In this document: piece after piece, positions 17,904-26,693 of the stretch
Numbering within the stretch: the stretch's first letter is position 1
How the letters are laid out: every line of letters begins with the position of its first letter
Assembly: GCA_007694905.1 (NCBI GenBank)
Contig: REEU01000157.1
Coordinates: 1 to 64,000 of the forward strand
Length of the DNA: 64,000 nucleotides
Direction of reading: 5' to 3'
DNA from: Gammaproteobacteria bacterium
GTDB taxonomy: Bacteria; Pseudomonadota; Gammaproteobacteria; Pseudomonadales; Azotimanducaceae
The notes under the pieces: generated by a model
What the model was told of the DNA's origin: nothing
The model's database searches: none
The model's input: only the letters and a program-made list of their open reading frames with translations
Translations under genes and position numbers: made by a program

Positions 17904-18098
17904 TCAGCAACTCGCCAGCGCGCCCGACTGAGATCCACCATGATCACGGTGACCGTTCACCGCGCGCCAGAGCCACTCGGCGAAGGGTAGTTCGAACAGC
18001 GTCTGAATCTCCGCGCGCTGCCAATCGTGATCATGGCGAGCCTGGAAATCCGTCCTTGGCAACGGCGACTCGTGAGTGCTGGGCTTGGGCAGTGGCAT
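17904..18098 (-). pseudogene. Remnant resembling the N-terminus of biotin synthase (bioB)
   Basis: An open stretch of 64 codons contains DWQRAEIQTLFELPFAEWLW, followed by a RA-x-x-x-HR-x-H segment. This matches from memory the start of biotin synthase (RHDW-x-x-x-E-x-x-x-LF-x-x-PF-x-x-LLF-x-A-x-x-VHR-x-HFD). After the HR-x-H segment the similarity stops, the protein reads GGSQSGALASC and terminates, and the CxxxCxxC radical-SAM cluster motif never appears. I read it as the leftover 5' end of a deleted or moved bioB copy. The interval 17801-18193 otherwise holds only the AT-rich thiolase promoter and the ribosome-binding site of the SRAP gene. Confidence 0.5.
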
Positions 18099-18193
18099 CT
18101 CCCGCTGGTGGGAGGAGCAGGGTAATGCTGGGAACAGCGGGACGGAAGGGGCTTCGGGTATGCTCAGCCTGCATTGACGACGGGGAGGAGACC

Positions 18194-18886
18194 ATGTGCG
18201 GTCGCTTCAACATGACGGCGGATCCTTTGACGCGCTTGTTCATGGCCCTGGTCGGCCAGCCGTTTCCTGACGGCGACCGGCTTAACGTCGCGCCCACCGA
18301 GTTCGTGCCGGTGATCGCAGCCGAGGACGGCGAGCGGCGGGTGGTCGAGATGCGCTGGTGGCTGGTGCCGCATTGGTCTAAGGAGCCTTCCAGCCGTTAT
18401 GCCATGTTCAACGCCCGCGCTGAAGGCCTGACGAAGTCCCGGGCGTTCCGGATGCCGTTCGCCCGTCAGCGCGCCGTCGTGCCGGTGTCGGGATTCTATG
18501 AATGGTTGCGGGAGGGCGAGCGGAAGATCCCGCACTATGTGGTGGCCGATGGCGGCGATGGGCTTCTGCTGGCCGGTCTCTGGGATCGCTGGCTCGGCGG
18601 CAAGGAGCCCCTGGAGAGCTTTACGCTGGTGACCACTGAAGCCCACCCGGCATTGCATTGGCTGCACCATCGACAGCCGGTGATGCTGGACGGCGAGGGC
18701 GCAGCACGCTGGCTGGCGGCGGATGCGCACGCCTCTGAGTTGCAGGACCTGTGCGCGCCGGCATTGCCCATACCGCTGGCCGTGGCCCCGATGGACACAC
18801 GCTTGAACAACGCGCGCTTCAAGGATGCAGCCTGCCTCGAGCCCATGGGCGCACCGCGTCACATCGACCGTGACGTGGAGCAGTGA
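18194..18886 (+). CDS. SRAP/HMCES family (YedK-like) protein
   Basis: 230 residues beginning MCGRFN, so Cys2 becomes N-terminal after Met removal, the catalytic residue that crosslinks to abasic sites in single-stranded DNA. The Asn of MFNARAE, the Glu region GFYEWLR, and the His of HHRQPVML are the other conserved positions and are present. The start is fixed by the need for Cys2 and by GGGGAGGAG directly upstream. Its role is protection of abasic sites during replication, in the cytoplasm. It stands alone, convergent with the SDR that ends at 18930. Confidence 0.94.
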   Translation: MCGRFNMTADPLTRLFMALVGQPFPDGDRLNVAPTEFVPVIAAEDGERRVVEMRWWLVPHWSKEPSSRYAMFNARAEGLTKSRAFRMPFARQRAVVPVSGFYEWLREGERKIPHYVVADGGDGLLLAGLWDRWLGGKEPLESFTLVTTEAHPALHWLHHRQPVMLDGEGAARWLAADAHASELQDLCAPALPIPLAVAPMDTRLNNARFKDAACLEPMGAPRHIDRDVEQ

Positions 18887-18929
18887 AGATGCATTCGCCT
18901 GAACGAAGCTGACGGTGGGCCCGACAGCC

Positions 18930-19865
18930 TCAATTCTGGCTGCTCCAGCCCTCCTTGATCGGCTCCGGTTTGCCGCGCTCCGCCACGTCGCGATCGTGGT
19001 CCTTTTTCGCCTGCAGCAGCTTCGGCATGTATTCGTCGAGTTCTTCGAGCGTCCAGGCCTGTTCGAGCTGGAACGACTTGATGATCGCCGGCTGCTGCAT
19101 GATGCCCACGAGTCCGTGAGCGACATGGATGATCTGGCTGGTGACGTGACCGGCGGCCTCTGAGGCGAGCCAGGTGACCACCGGTGCGATGTGCTGCGGG
19201 CCGCTGTCGATCAGATCCTGATCGCTGACAATTTCGCCGCGGCGCTCGCGCAGCGGGATCGTCATGCGGGTCAGTGCCGCTGGTGAAATGGTATTCACTG
19301 TACAGCCGTACTTCGCCAGCTCCAGAGCCAGCACGCGGGAAAACCCTGCGATCCCCGCTTTGGCAGCGCCGTAGTTGGATTGGCCAAAGTTTCCGAACAG
19401 ACCGGAGACGGATGAAAAGTTGATGATCCGGCAGTGGGTCCGGTTGTGCTCCCGGATGTGGCGGGCGAAGGGTCGACTGCAGCAGTAGTGACCTTTCAGG
19501 TGTACGCGGATCACCGCGTCCCAGTCCTCCTCTTCCATGTTGAACAAGGTCCGGTCACGCAGGATGCCGGCGTTGTTCACCAGAATGTCCAGGCCGCCGA
19601 AGCGCTCCACTGCGGTCTGCAGCAGGCTTTCGCCACCGGAGACCGTGGCGATGTCCTCGCCGTGGGGAACCGCCTCGCCCCCGTGTGCGACGATCTCATT
19701 CGCCACCTCCTCGGCAATGCCACCCCTGCCGCTGCCGTCCGTCGCGCCGCCGAGATCATTCACCACCACTTTCGCGCCCTCACGGGCGAACATGAGTGCG
19801 ATCTCACGGCCGATACCGCGACCGGCGCCGGTGACCGCCGCGACCTTGCCTTCGAGTACCCCCAT
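18930..19865 (-). CDS. SDR oxidoreductase, MFE-2-like (3-hydroxyacyl-CoA dehydrogenase type)
   Basis: 311 residues from the ATG at 19865, preceded by GAGGAGGAG. TGAGRGIG is near residue 12, then NDLGG, NNAGI, Ser in NFSSVSG and YGAAK. The NDLGGATDGSG loop and the length beyond a classical SDR recall the dehydrogenase part of peroxisomal multifunctional enzyme type 2, which oxidises 3-hydroxyacyl-CoA. Substrate assignment is an inference. It follows the ACAD10/11-like gene on the same strand but a strong terminator (19921-19958) lies between, so it probably has its own promoter there. Confidence 0.9.
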   Translation of the reverse strand: MGVLEGKVAAVTGAGRGIGREIALMFAREGAKVVVNDLGGATDGSGRGGIAEEVANEIVAHGGEAVPHGEDIATVSGGESLLQTAVERFGGLDILVNNAGILRDRTLFNMEEEDWDAVIRVHLKGHYCCSRPFARHIREHNRTHCRIINFSSVSGLFGNFGQSNYGAAKAGIAGFSRVLALELAKYGCTVNTISPAALTRMTIPLRERRGEIVSDQDLIDSGPQHIAPVVTWLASEAAGHVTSQIIHVAHGLVGIMQQPAIIKSFQLEQAWTLEELDEYMPKLLQAKKDHDRDVAERGKPEPIKEGWSSQN

Positions 19866-19920
19866 TTTCGTGCTCCTCCTCGGTCTGATTCCTTCCCTGA
19901 GTCTTTCAGTGCCATCCCTA

Positions 19921-19958
19921 AAAGAAAAGGGCCGGTTCCCAGAGGAGACCGGCCCTTC
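19921..19958 (-). terminator. Rho-independent terminator of the acyl-CoA dehydrogenase gene
   Basis: A perfect 10-bp stem, aagggccggt (19928-19937) with accggccctt (19949-19958), and an 11-nt loop. Read on the minus strand it is followed by ttttctttt (complement of 19921-19929), a proper U-tract. It lies 16 bp past the stop at 19975. This is the clearest intrinsic terminator in the window. Confidence 0.88.
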
Positions 19959-19974
19959 GTAACATGCAGCAGGG

Positions 19975-21246
19975 TCAGGCGGACTGCTTGCCCAGTCCCA
20001 GCGGGTTGCCGTACTGGTGCTCCACCGGCACCTGGGGATCGGCATCCGGGTACTTGCCGAGTTCCATGCGGGCGATGGTGCGGCGATGCACCTCGTCCGG
20101 CCCGTCGGCGAGGCGCAGCGTGCGCTGGCCGGCGAACATCTTCGCCAGCGGGAACACCTGGGAGACACCGGCGCCGCCGTGAATCTGGATGGCGTCGTCG
20201 ATCACCTGCAGCGCGATGTTGGGCACGGCCACCTTGATTTGGGCGATTTCGGAACGCGCCACTTTGTTGCCTACGGTGTCCATCATCCAGGCGGCCTTGA
20301 GCGTGAGCAGGCGCGCCATTTCGATGTTGATGCGGGCGTCGGCGATCTTGTCGTAGTTGCCGCCGAGATCCGCGAGACGCTTGCCGAAGGCCTCTTTCGA
20401 CATGCCACGACGGCACATCAACTCCAGTGCCCGCTCGGCGACGCCGATGGAGCGCATGCAGTGGTGGATGCGTCCTGGTCCGAGACGGCCCTGAGCAATC
20501 TCGAAGCCGCGTCCGGAACCGAGGATCATGTTGTCCTTCGGCACTCGCACGTTGGTGAAGCGCACGTGGCCGTGGCCGTGGGGCGCATCGTCGTAGCCGA
20601 AGACGTGCTGCATCTTCAAGATCTCGATGCCGGGCGTGTCACGGGGCACGAGGATCTGCGACTGCCGGGAGTGCTTCGGCGCATCCGGCTCGGTGACGCA
20701 CATGACGATGAGGATCTTGCAGCGTGGATCGCCGATGCCGGAGGACCACCACTTCTCACCGTTGAGCACCCACTCGTCGCCATCGAGGCGCGCTTCGAGG
20801 CTGATCTGGGTCGCGTCGGAGGAGGCGGCGTAGGGTTCGGTCATACAGAACGCCGAGCGCATCTTGCCTTCGAGCAGAGGCTCGAGCCATTGCTTCTTCT
20901 GCTCTTCGGTGCCGTAGCGCTCGATGACCTCCATGTTGCCGGTATCGGGCGCGGCGCAGTTGAACACCTCGGAGGACAGCGGGTACTTGCCCATCTGCTC
21001 GGCGAGGTGGGCGTAGTCGACATTGGTCAGGCCGGCGCCGCGCTCGGAGTGGGGCAGAAAGAAGTTCCATAGGCCTTTCGCCCGGGCCTTTTCCTTCATC
21101 TCCTCCATGATCGCGGTCTCGGTCCAGCGACCGCCGGCCTCCACCTGCTCGGCGTACACCTTCTCGTTGGGAACCACGTGTTCTTCGATGAACGCCATGA
21201 CGTCGTTCAGGAGCGGCTTGACCCGCTCGGATACTGACAGGTCCAT
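19975..21246 (-). CDS. Acyl-CoA dehydrogenase, ACAD10/11 (LvaC)-like
   Basis: 423 residues from the ATG at 21246. The substrate/FAD segment [13 protein letters not shown] and beta-domain NGEKWWSSG are present. The C-terminal segment reads [15 protein letters not shown] then [13 protein letters not shown]. The GPDEVH form in place of the usual G-T-x-E-I marks the ACAD10/11 group, which also contains LvaC of levulinate catabolism; those enzymes process 4-phosphoacyl-CoA made by an APH-type kinase. The window also carries such a kinase pair (2980-4457), about 15 kb away, so a shared pathway is possible but unproven. Its promoter region faces the histidine phosphatase gene. Confidence 0.93.
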   Translation of the reverse strand: MDLSVSERVKPLLNDVMAFIEEHVVPNEKVYAEQVEAGGRWTETAIMEEMKEKARAKGLWNFFLPHSERGAGLTNVDYAHLAEQMGKYPLSSEVFNCAAPDTGNMEVIERYGTEEQKKQWLEPLLEGKMRSAFCMTEPYAASSDATQISLEARLDGDEWVLNGEKWWSSGIGDPRCKILIVMCVTEPDAPKHSRQSQILVPRDTPGIEILKMQHVFGYDDAPHGHGHVRFTNVRVPKDNMILGSGRGFEIAQGRLGPGRIHHCMRSIGVAERALELMCRRGMSKEAFGKRLADLGGNYDKIADARINIEMARLLTLKAAWMMDTVGNKVARSEIAQIKVAVPNIALQVIDDAIQIHGGAGVSQVFPLAKMFAGQRTLRLADGPDEVHRRTIARMELGKYPDADPQVPVEHQYGNPLGLGKQSA

Positions 21247-21399
21247 GATCTCTCGACCTCTTATGGGTTGGATGAAAGGCACCCCCGGCAAGGAGCGCCG
21301 GGACACCCGATGGCGGATGCGTGTCAACCGAGTCTAATACAGGCGCTTCAATAGAAGCGAACCATCCGGCACCGCCGAGGGTGTTTCCGACCTCTCCCG

Positions 21400-21417
21400 G
21401 AGCAGGGTACCCTGCTC
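21400..21417. promoter_or_regulatory. Perfect 18-bp palindrome upstream of the histidine phosphatase gene
   Basis: gagcagggtaccctgctc is an exact inverted repeat without spacer, 27 bp upstream of the ATG at 21445. It could be a repressor operator for a dimeric regulator or a stable leader hairpin. A smaller hairpin, cgcttc/gaagcg with loop aata (21344-21359), lies nearer the divergent dehydrogenase gene. Confidence 0.55.
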
Positions 21418-21444
21418 GGACCCGGACTGCCGCCTGGAGGCCCC

Positions 21445-22173
21445 ATGAACAAACCGCTGCACGGTGAACGCACCGCGGCGCTTTTAGACGAGCTTTGGGG
21501 GCAGGGCATCCGCCGCATGAGCCTGCTGATGCGCCACTCCGCGCGGGAGTATGCTCCCGGGAAGCACGATCTGGAGAACCCCCTGACGGAGGAGGGGCGG
21601 CGGCTGGCCCATCAGTTCGGCACCCGGCTACGGCCGGAACTGGCGCTGCGGGCCTACGCCAGCCCGGTGGCCCGTTGCGAGGACACGGCGGAGTTGATCC
21701 ATGCCGCCCACCGTGAGAGGGGCGGTCGCGGCCGGGGCGGCTCACGCCCGGTGGAAGGCCTTGGGGTGTTCTACGTCCTTGACCAGATGAAGATGTTCAA
21801 GGCGATGAGCACCTCTACCGAGGGCATGGGCAGTTTCGTCCGGGCCTGGCTCGACGGCAGGATGCCCGAGGATATCGTCTTGCCTGCGCCGTTGGCCGCA
21901 CGCAGCCTGCTGAAGCTGCTGATCACGCGCCTCGAGACCCAGGATGCAAGCCCGGCCCTCGATGTCTGTGTGAGCCACGATCTGACCCTGTACCTGATGC
22001 GGGAGGTCTGCCTCGGTCTGTCCCGCGAATCCCATGGCGACGTGCTGTATCTGGACGGCATGGTCATCTTCGAGCGTGACGGGGATTGGTGCGCCGCCAC
22101 CCACGACCAGCGACCGAAGTCGCTGGCGCAGCTCCTCGGCGGCGGCCCCGCAGTGGACGCGCGCATCGCCTGA
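21445..22173 (+). CDS. Histidine phosphatase superfamily protein
   Basis: 242 residues. The phosphohistidine motif is LLMRHSARE near residue 28, the second Arg/Glu region is YASPVARCEDTAEL, and the late VSHDLTL supplies the second His. This is the branch-2-like (acid phosphatase/phytase-like) arrangement in shortened form. No signal peptide is seen, so a cytoplasmic phosphatase of unknown substrate is likely. GGAGG sits 4 nt before the ATG. The upstream interval contains the perfect palindrome described separately. There is no operon partner: the next gene, a chemoreceptor, has its own promoter. Confidence 0.85.
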   Translation: MNKPLHGERTAALLDELWGQGIRRMSLLMRHSAREYAPGKHDLENPLTEEGRRLAHQFGTRLRPELALRAYASPVARCEDTAELIHAAHRERGGRGRGGSRPVEGLGVFYVLDQMKMFKAMSTSTEGMGSFVRAWLDGRMPEDIVLPAPLAARSLLKLLITRLETQDASPALDVCVSHDLTLYLMREVCLGLSRESHGDVLYLDGMVIFERDGDWCAATHDQRPKSLAQLLGGGPAVDARIA

Positions 22174-22243
22174 TCCTCTGAGCTGCGTCTCGCTCAGTCG
22201 ATGTGTCGCGGGGGGGCAGGCGTGGGTCTGGATCAAATTCACT

Positions 22244-22270
22244 CAAGGTCCTCGGTAAGCGTGCCGATAG
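22244..22270 (+). promoter_or_regulatory. Sigma-28 (FliA)-like promoter for the chemoreceptor gene
   Basis: caaggtcc (22244-22251), an 11-nt spacer, then GCCGATAG (22263-22270). The -10 element matches the FliA consensus GCCGATAA at 7 of 8 bases with the correct spacing; the -35 matches TAAAGTTT at 4 of 8. Chemoreceptor genes are classical sigma-28 targets. The implied leader before the ATG at 22364 is about 85 nt. Confidence 0.55.
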
Positions 22271-22363
22271 GCTGTAGACGTGCGCGGGGAATACGGCCAA
22301 GCCAGAGACTTCTGCAGCCTGTACGGGTGCGTGACTGCGGCACACACTTCACGAGGGGTATCC

Positions 22364-23917
22364 ATGACTGGACAGGTCGATGCTTTACGTCAGCATACGG
22401 AGCGCCGCATCGACAGCTTCATGTGGTGGCCTGCGTTCGCTCATCTGGCGCTTTGCGTCGCGGTCGGCGTCGCCACGGGTACGGTATGGCTGGTGGCCCT
22501 GTTCGCGGCATTCGCGTTTCCAGTCGTCTACCTGCTTCAACAACGCGAGTTTGGGTCGCTCGTGAATGGATGCTGTATGGCGGCGCTGTTCATGGGGTTG
22601 TCTGCCTTGCTCATCGAACAAACCGGCGGCTTGATTGAAGCGCACTTCAGCATCTTCATCATGCTATCGCTGCTCATTCTCTACAGCGATTGGCGTGTCA
22701 TTGTCTGCGGCGCAGGACTGATCGCGATTCACCATGCGCTGTTTACCTGGCTGCAGTTTCACGGCTGGGTGCAGCTCTACGCCCACCTCGTCGATCATGC
22801 GCAGCACTCGGGTTGGGAGATGATCATTTGTCTGCTGCAACATGCAGGGGCCGTCGTGGCACACGCGGTCGCGCTGAGTATCCTGGCCTACGTGCTGCGG
22901 CAGATGTTCGACGACAGCTTAAAGGTTGCGGCGTTCGCGGTCGCCGCGGGCAAGGGGCATCTGGATCACGTGTTCACGGCAGATGAGTTGAATCGCCCGA
23001 CGCTTGCCGCAGTGGCTCAGATGCAGTCTGGATTCGCTGAATCCCTGCTAGACAGCCAGACCATCGCGCAACGCGTTGCCGAACTCGGCCAGAGCCTGCA
23101 TCGGGCGCAGCAGCAGCTTCAGGACCAGGGGCAGCACAACACGGATCAGGTTGAGCGTGTCTCAGCCAGCGCGGCAGCTTTGCGTGATATCGCCCGAAGC
23201 AGCGCGGACGAGGCGAGCCGGGCGCGCAGCGAGGCGGAAACAGCTGAGCAACTTGCTCGCAAGGGATCGAGCGATGTCGTTGAGCTTCAGGCTGCCATGC
23301 GCCAGATCGAGGGCGCCACCGGCCAGATTGAAGGTATGCTTGAGGACATCGATCAGATCACCTTCCAAACCAATCTGCTGGCGCTGAACGCATCCGTTGA
23401 GGCGGCTCGCGCCGGCCAGGAAGGACGTGGCTTTGCTGTGGTCGCTGCGGAGGTCAGAGATCTGGCGCAGCGCACGAAGCAGATCGCGCATCAGATTCGC
23501 GAAGCGATTGGAGAGAATCGACGCACCGTCAACACGGGAGTCAACATTGCCGCAACCACAACGGACGCGATGCAACAGATTGTCTCGACGTTTCAGGAGG
23601 TAGCGCGGCGACTCGGGGAAGTTGACGGTGCCAGCGGCGATCAGGCCAGGGGGATCGAGACCCTCGAGGCAAGTGCCGGGTCCATCTCGGACGCACTTCA
23701 GTCGGCGGCCCAGCAGATTGATGGCAGTCGCGCCGTGGCGGATGAGCTCAATGCAATGGCCCAGCAGCTTGCGGCCACGGTGGGGAGCTTCAAGCTTCCT
23801 GGCGGCACCGTGCCGATACCTGCATCTGCCGTGGATAGCCAGCCGCGCCAGCTCGCAGGCACGCAGCAGCAGCTCAATTCTGTTCAGGTGGCCCACGCCT
23901 TTGCGCGAACCGGTTGA
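22364..23917 (+). CDS. Methyl-accepting chemotaxis protein with a six-helix membrane domain
   Basis: 517 residues; the ATG at 22364 follows GAGGGG. Roughly six hydrophobic segments lie between residues 22 and 178 (about 22-38, 40-57, 68-86, 95-107, 111-129, 153-178) with only short loops, so there is no periplasmic ligand domain. No clear HAMP follows; a short linker leads to the coiled-coil signalling domain. The conserved hairpin tip is about residues 328-362, including [18 protein letters not shown] and the AVVAAEVR end. A C-terminal CheR-tethering pentapeptide is absent. It probably senses something in or at the membrane and signals to CheA/CheW, which are not in this window. Confidence 0.93.
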   Translation: MTGQVDALRQHTERRIDSFMWWPAFAHLALCVAVGVATGTVWLVALFAAFAFPVVYLLQQREFGSLVNGCCMAALFMGLSALLIEQTGGLIEAHFSIFIMLSLLILYSDWRVIVCGAGLIAIHHALFTWLQFHGWVQLYAHLVDHAQHSGWEMIICLLQHAGAVVAHAVALSILAYVLRQMFDDSLKVAAFAVAAGKGHLDHVFTADELNRPTLAAVAQMQSGFAESLLDSQTIAQRVAELGQSLHRAQQQLQDQGQHNTDQVERVSASAAALRDIARSSADEASRARSEAETAEQLARKGSSDVVELQAAMRQIEGATGQIEGMLEDIDQITFQTNLLALNASVEAARAGQEGRGFAVVAAEVRDLAQRTKQIAHQIREAIGENRRTVNTGVNIAATTTDAMQQIVSTFQEVARRLGEVDGASGDQARGIETLEASAGSISDALQSAAQQIDGSRAVADELNAMAQQLAATVGSFKLPGGTVPIPASAVDSQPRQLAGTQQQLNSVQVAHAFARTG

Positions 23918-24098
23918 TGAGCTGTTTACCAAGCTTGAAGCTGCAGGCATCTGATGGGGCCTTGCCGCCTGGCAACCTGACCCACAGACCTGGCGCAAGC
24001 TTCCGTTGGAACGTTGCCGATACGCTGCCTGCATTGACCTGCCGAAACCTGCGGGGCATCCTCCGGCACTTAGGTGACTTTCTTGAGCTGAATCCTGA

Positions 24099-24647
24099 AT
24101 GAAGCAACACTTTTTGATAGCAGTCCTGATGGTATGCATCTGGATGGTGCTCGGTGCGACGCATGTCGAAGCCAATGAACACCCTCGGGCAACGATTGGT
24201 TTCATCGATCGTGATGGCCATGACGTCGGTGCCGGCGTGCTCATCGATGGTCCCCACGGCGTGCTGATCGACCTCGATCTGCACGGACTGCCACCTGGGC
24301 GTCGTGCCATTCATGTGCACGCCATTGGCACCTGCGACGATCCAGACGAGGGCTTCGTCGCGTCCGGCGGTCACCTGAATCCGGAAGGCCGCAAGCATGG
24401 TCTGATGAATCCAGAGGGGCCTGATAACGGCGACCTGCCGAACCTCATCGTGCGCGAGGACGGCACGGTGCAGGTGGAGTTGTTCACCCAGCTTGTCTCG
24501 CTGCAAGGCGCGCCCGGCCGCCCGGCCATGCTCGACTACGATGGCGCGGCGCTGGTGATCCATGCGCAGCGCGATGACCACTACAGCCAGCCGATCGGCG
24601 GTGCCGGTCCGCGCATCGCCTGTGGCGTGATCCACGCCGACGAGTGA
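24099..24647 (+). CDS. sodC: Periplasmic Cu,Zn superoxide dismutase
   Basis: 182 residues with a signal peptide (hydrophobic LIAVLMVCIWMVLG, probable cleavage after HVEA). The metal ligands of bacterial SodC are all visible: HVHAIGTC, GGHLNP, RKHG, NGDLP and VIHAQRDDH, and the disulfide partner is in RIACGVI. It converts superoxide to oxygen and peroxide in the periplasm. The Shine-Dalgarno is weak. Its stop overlaps the GTG of the next gene (GTGA), pointing to coupled expression. Confidence 0.95.
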   Translation: MKQHFLIAVLMVCIWMVLGATHVEANEHPRATIGFIDRDGHDVGAGVLIDGPHGVLIDLDLHGLPPGRRAIHVHAIGTCDDPDEGFVASGGHLNPEGRKHGLMNPEGPDNGDLPNLIVREDGTVQVELFTQLVSLQGAPGRPAMLDYDGAALVIHAQRDDHYSQPIGGAGPRIACGVIHADE

Positions 24648-25186
24648 TTGCCCGCATCGCACTTGGCGTTGCTGTTTTTTCCGCCTGCGTCATCGCCACC
24701 GCCGCGCTGCAGGGGCAAAGAGCCGTTGATGTCATGGCGCTGCAGGATGACGGCGTCGGCCCCATACGGCTTGGCCGCGACTTCGATGACGCGGAACGTC
24801 TGGCATTCCGCGTGGCCAGGGACTCTGCCTTCTCCGGAATCGGCTGCAACGGCCTCGCCGAGATCCGCTACCACGGCACGCTCGGCGGACACGCCGTCGA
24901 TGTCATGGCCATGACCGGCAGCAACCACATCGAGACCGTCGAGATCACGCTGCAGCAGCCGACATCTACCCACAGCCACGACGACTGCCTCCTGCTCCGC
25001 GACCGCTTCGCCGAACCCTTCCTCGCCCGCTTCGGCGCCTTCGACGCGAACTGGCAGGTCAACAAGCCCGTCTCCAAGGAGACGCTGGCCCGAACCGGCC
25101 CGGTCCTGATCGAGGCACGCTGGTTCCACAGCGGCAAAGACTGCTACATCAGCGCCCGCTATGGCGATTCACGGGCTAGGCAATAA
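24644..25186 (+). CDS. Exported protein of unknown function coupled to sodC
   Basis: 180 residues from a GTG at 24644 within the GTGA overlap with the sodC stop. The N-terminus IALGVAVFSACVIATAALQG is a likely signal or anchor segment. The mature part contains a few cysteines (GIGCNG, DDCLLLRD, GKDCYIS) that could form disulfides in the periplasm, and a C-terminal WFHSGKDCYISARYG segment. I do not recognise the family. The coupling suggests a periplasmic role connected with SodC. The last 11 bp overlap the convergent TPR-like gene. Confidence 0.75.
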   Translation: MIARIALGVAVFSACVIATAALQGQRAVDVMALQDDGVGPIRLGRDFDDAERLAFRVARDSAFSGIGCNGLAEIRYHGTLGGHAVDVMAMTGSNHIETVEITLQQPTSTHSHDDCLLLRDRFAEPFLARFGAFDANWQVNKPVSKETLARTGPVLIEARWFHSGKDCYISARYGDSRARQ

Positions 25187-26378
25187 GGTCGAACAATTCC
25201 CTTTGTGCGTGGCTGCCGCCGATGCGGTGGAGGTCTGCCCTGAAGTTCCGTTGCAGGGCGGCTGCACGCGCGCGCTCACCGTTGTTGAGAGCGCCGAGAA
25301 AGGCCGCCACGTCGAGCGCGACATCACGAACGACATGACCCTGGTCGGTGTCGGTCGAGGCCCAGCGATGCAGGGTTGCCATCAGGACATCGGCCGCGGC
25401 GCTGCGCGTCTTCAGCAGCGGCATCAGGTAATGCAGGCTGGCAAACACCAGTTCAGCGTCCTGCACATGCTGTTCGGCGATCTCGGCCAACGGCTGCCAG
25501 CGCTCACCGACCTCGCAGCCCGCCGCTTCGAGGCGCAGTAACAGGGAGCTGGCGTTGCACAGGTCGAGGTAGAAGTCGTCCTGCACCGCCGGTGCGATGT
25601 CCTCGTCGTAAATGATGAGAACCTGTTCGAGATCGCCGGCTGCAAGGTGGAACAGCGACTCATGCCAGCAGAGGTGAAAGCGGAAGTTGTTGCCGTCCGC
25701 CCACTGCGGCCGCATGTCCTGCAGCCAGCGGATGCCCTCGTCGACGCGCCCCTGCATCTGCATCACATGGGCCACCGCATGGGTTGCCCACAGGTCCATC
25801 GGATTGCGCTCCACCGCGCGGCGCCCGAAGCGCTCGGCCTCGACATAGTCACCGGCTTCCTCCAGACCAAAGGCGTACATCCCCTCGATATAGCCTTCCA
25901 GCCGGTGCCCGGCATAGGCGTCCAGACGGGCGCCCACCGAGTCGCGCATCTGTCGGCTATCGCCATGATAGAAGTACAGGTAGTGGAGCATGCGCAGGCT
26001 GAGGGCGTCGTGAGGATAGGCATTCAGCATGGTCTCGAAGTGGTGCAGCAACGCGTCGAGGTCTTCGTCGACCCACATGCCGAGTGCCGTGACGTGACTG
26101 CGCTCCCAGGCGCTGCCGGCGCCGCCCTCGACGTGGCTGGCCAGCGCACGTTGAAGCTTGGCCGCACGCTGCCCGTTGACGCGATCGCCTGCCAGTTTCG
26201 TCAGATAACCCATCAGGCAGCGGGCCATCAGATTGTCGGGGTCATCGACGAGGATCTGCCGAATGATCCTTGGCGTGTCGGCGCGGGTCGCCAGGTAGCT
26301 CTCGATGGCCTCGTCGAGCGCGCTGGCAGTCGATGTCACTTCGCTGGACAGGGGCAGTCCATCCCGGGTCTCGATCAT
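25176..26378 (-). CDS. TTC38-like tetratricopeptide repeat protein
   Basis: 400 residues, helical throughout. The segments WATHAVAHVMQMQGRVDEG and CWHESLFHLAAGDLEQVL with the His positions between them are the signature of the TTC38 family, found in animals and many proteobacteria and still without a defined activity. No signal peptide is seen, so it is probably cytoplasmic. AGGAG with 8-nt spacing precedes the ATG at 26378. It ends by overlapping the convergent exported-protein gene by 11 bp. Its promoter should lie in the 315-bp interval 26379-26693. Confidence 0.88.
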   Translation of the reverse strand: MIETRDGLPLSSEVTSTASALDEAIESYLATRADTPRIIRQILVDDPDNLMARCLMGYLTKLAGDRVNGQRAAKLQRALASHVEGGAGSAWERSHVTALGMWVDEDLDALLHHFETMLNAYPHDALSLRMLHYLYFYHGDSRQMRDSVGARLDAYAGHRLEGYIEGMYAFGLEEAGDYVEAERFGRRAVERNPMDLWATHAVAHVMQMQGRVDEGIRWLQDMRPQWADGNNFRFHLCWHESLFHLAAGDLEQVLIIYDEDIAPAVQDDFYLDLCNASSLLLRLEAAGCEVGERWQPLAEIAEQHVQDAELVFASLHYLMPLLKTRSAAADVLMATLHRWASTDTDQGHVVRDVALDVAAFLGALNNGERARAAALQRNFRADLHRIGGSHAQRELFDLIA

Positions 26379-26693
26379 GCGTATGGCTCCTGTTGCGTCA
26401 CCTCTCGGCCCTGTGCCCAGCCGCGGCCCGCGGGTATCCGTGGGCGCCGAGCCGTGGTCGACTGAGTCGCTGGAATCAGGCCAGGGTACCCACTTGATTC
26501 AAGTGGGTCGCTGGGGCCAGGTCAAGCTAAGCAATTGCTTCAGGCACACGTTCGAAATTGAACGCACGGTTTCCCAACCGGACCGGGCGCTCGCATGGCG
26601 GCGTTCATCCACTGGGCGCGGGCTCGTACCCGAAGACTTAGCGGCCTCGTTTTGCAGCGGAAAATGAAGCGCTAAGCATCGGCAAATTGACCT
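26379..26693. other. Intergenic interval rich in palindromes
   Basis: 315 bp without a credible gene. It contains a hairpin acccacttg/caagtgggt with a 3-nt loop (26488-26508), the perfect palindrome aagcaattgctt (26529-26540), and imperfect direct copies of gtcgctgg...ggccagg on both sides of the first hairpin. It should also hold the promoter of the TTC38-like gene and the 3' end of the PEP-CTERM transcript. The density of inverted repeats looks like REP-type or other short repetitive elements. Confidence 0.45.

Noticed and set aside
23874-24662. Long open frame on the minus strand across the chemoreceptor 3' end, the intergenic space and sodC
   Set aside because: It is antisense to sodC, whose metal ligands are all intact; the frame is open because of GC-rich codon bias.
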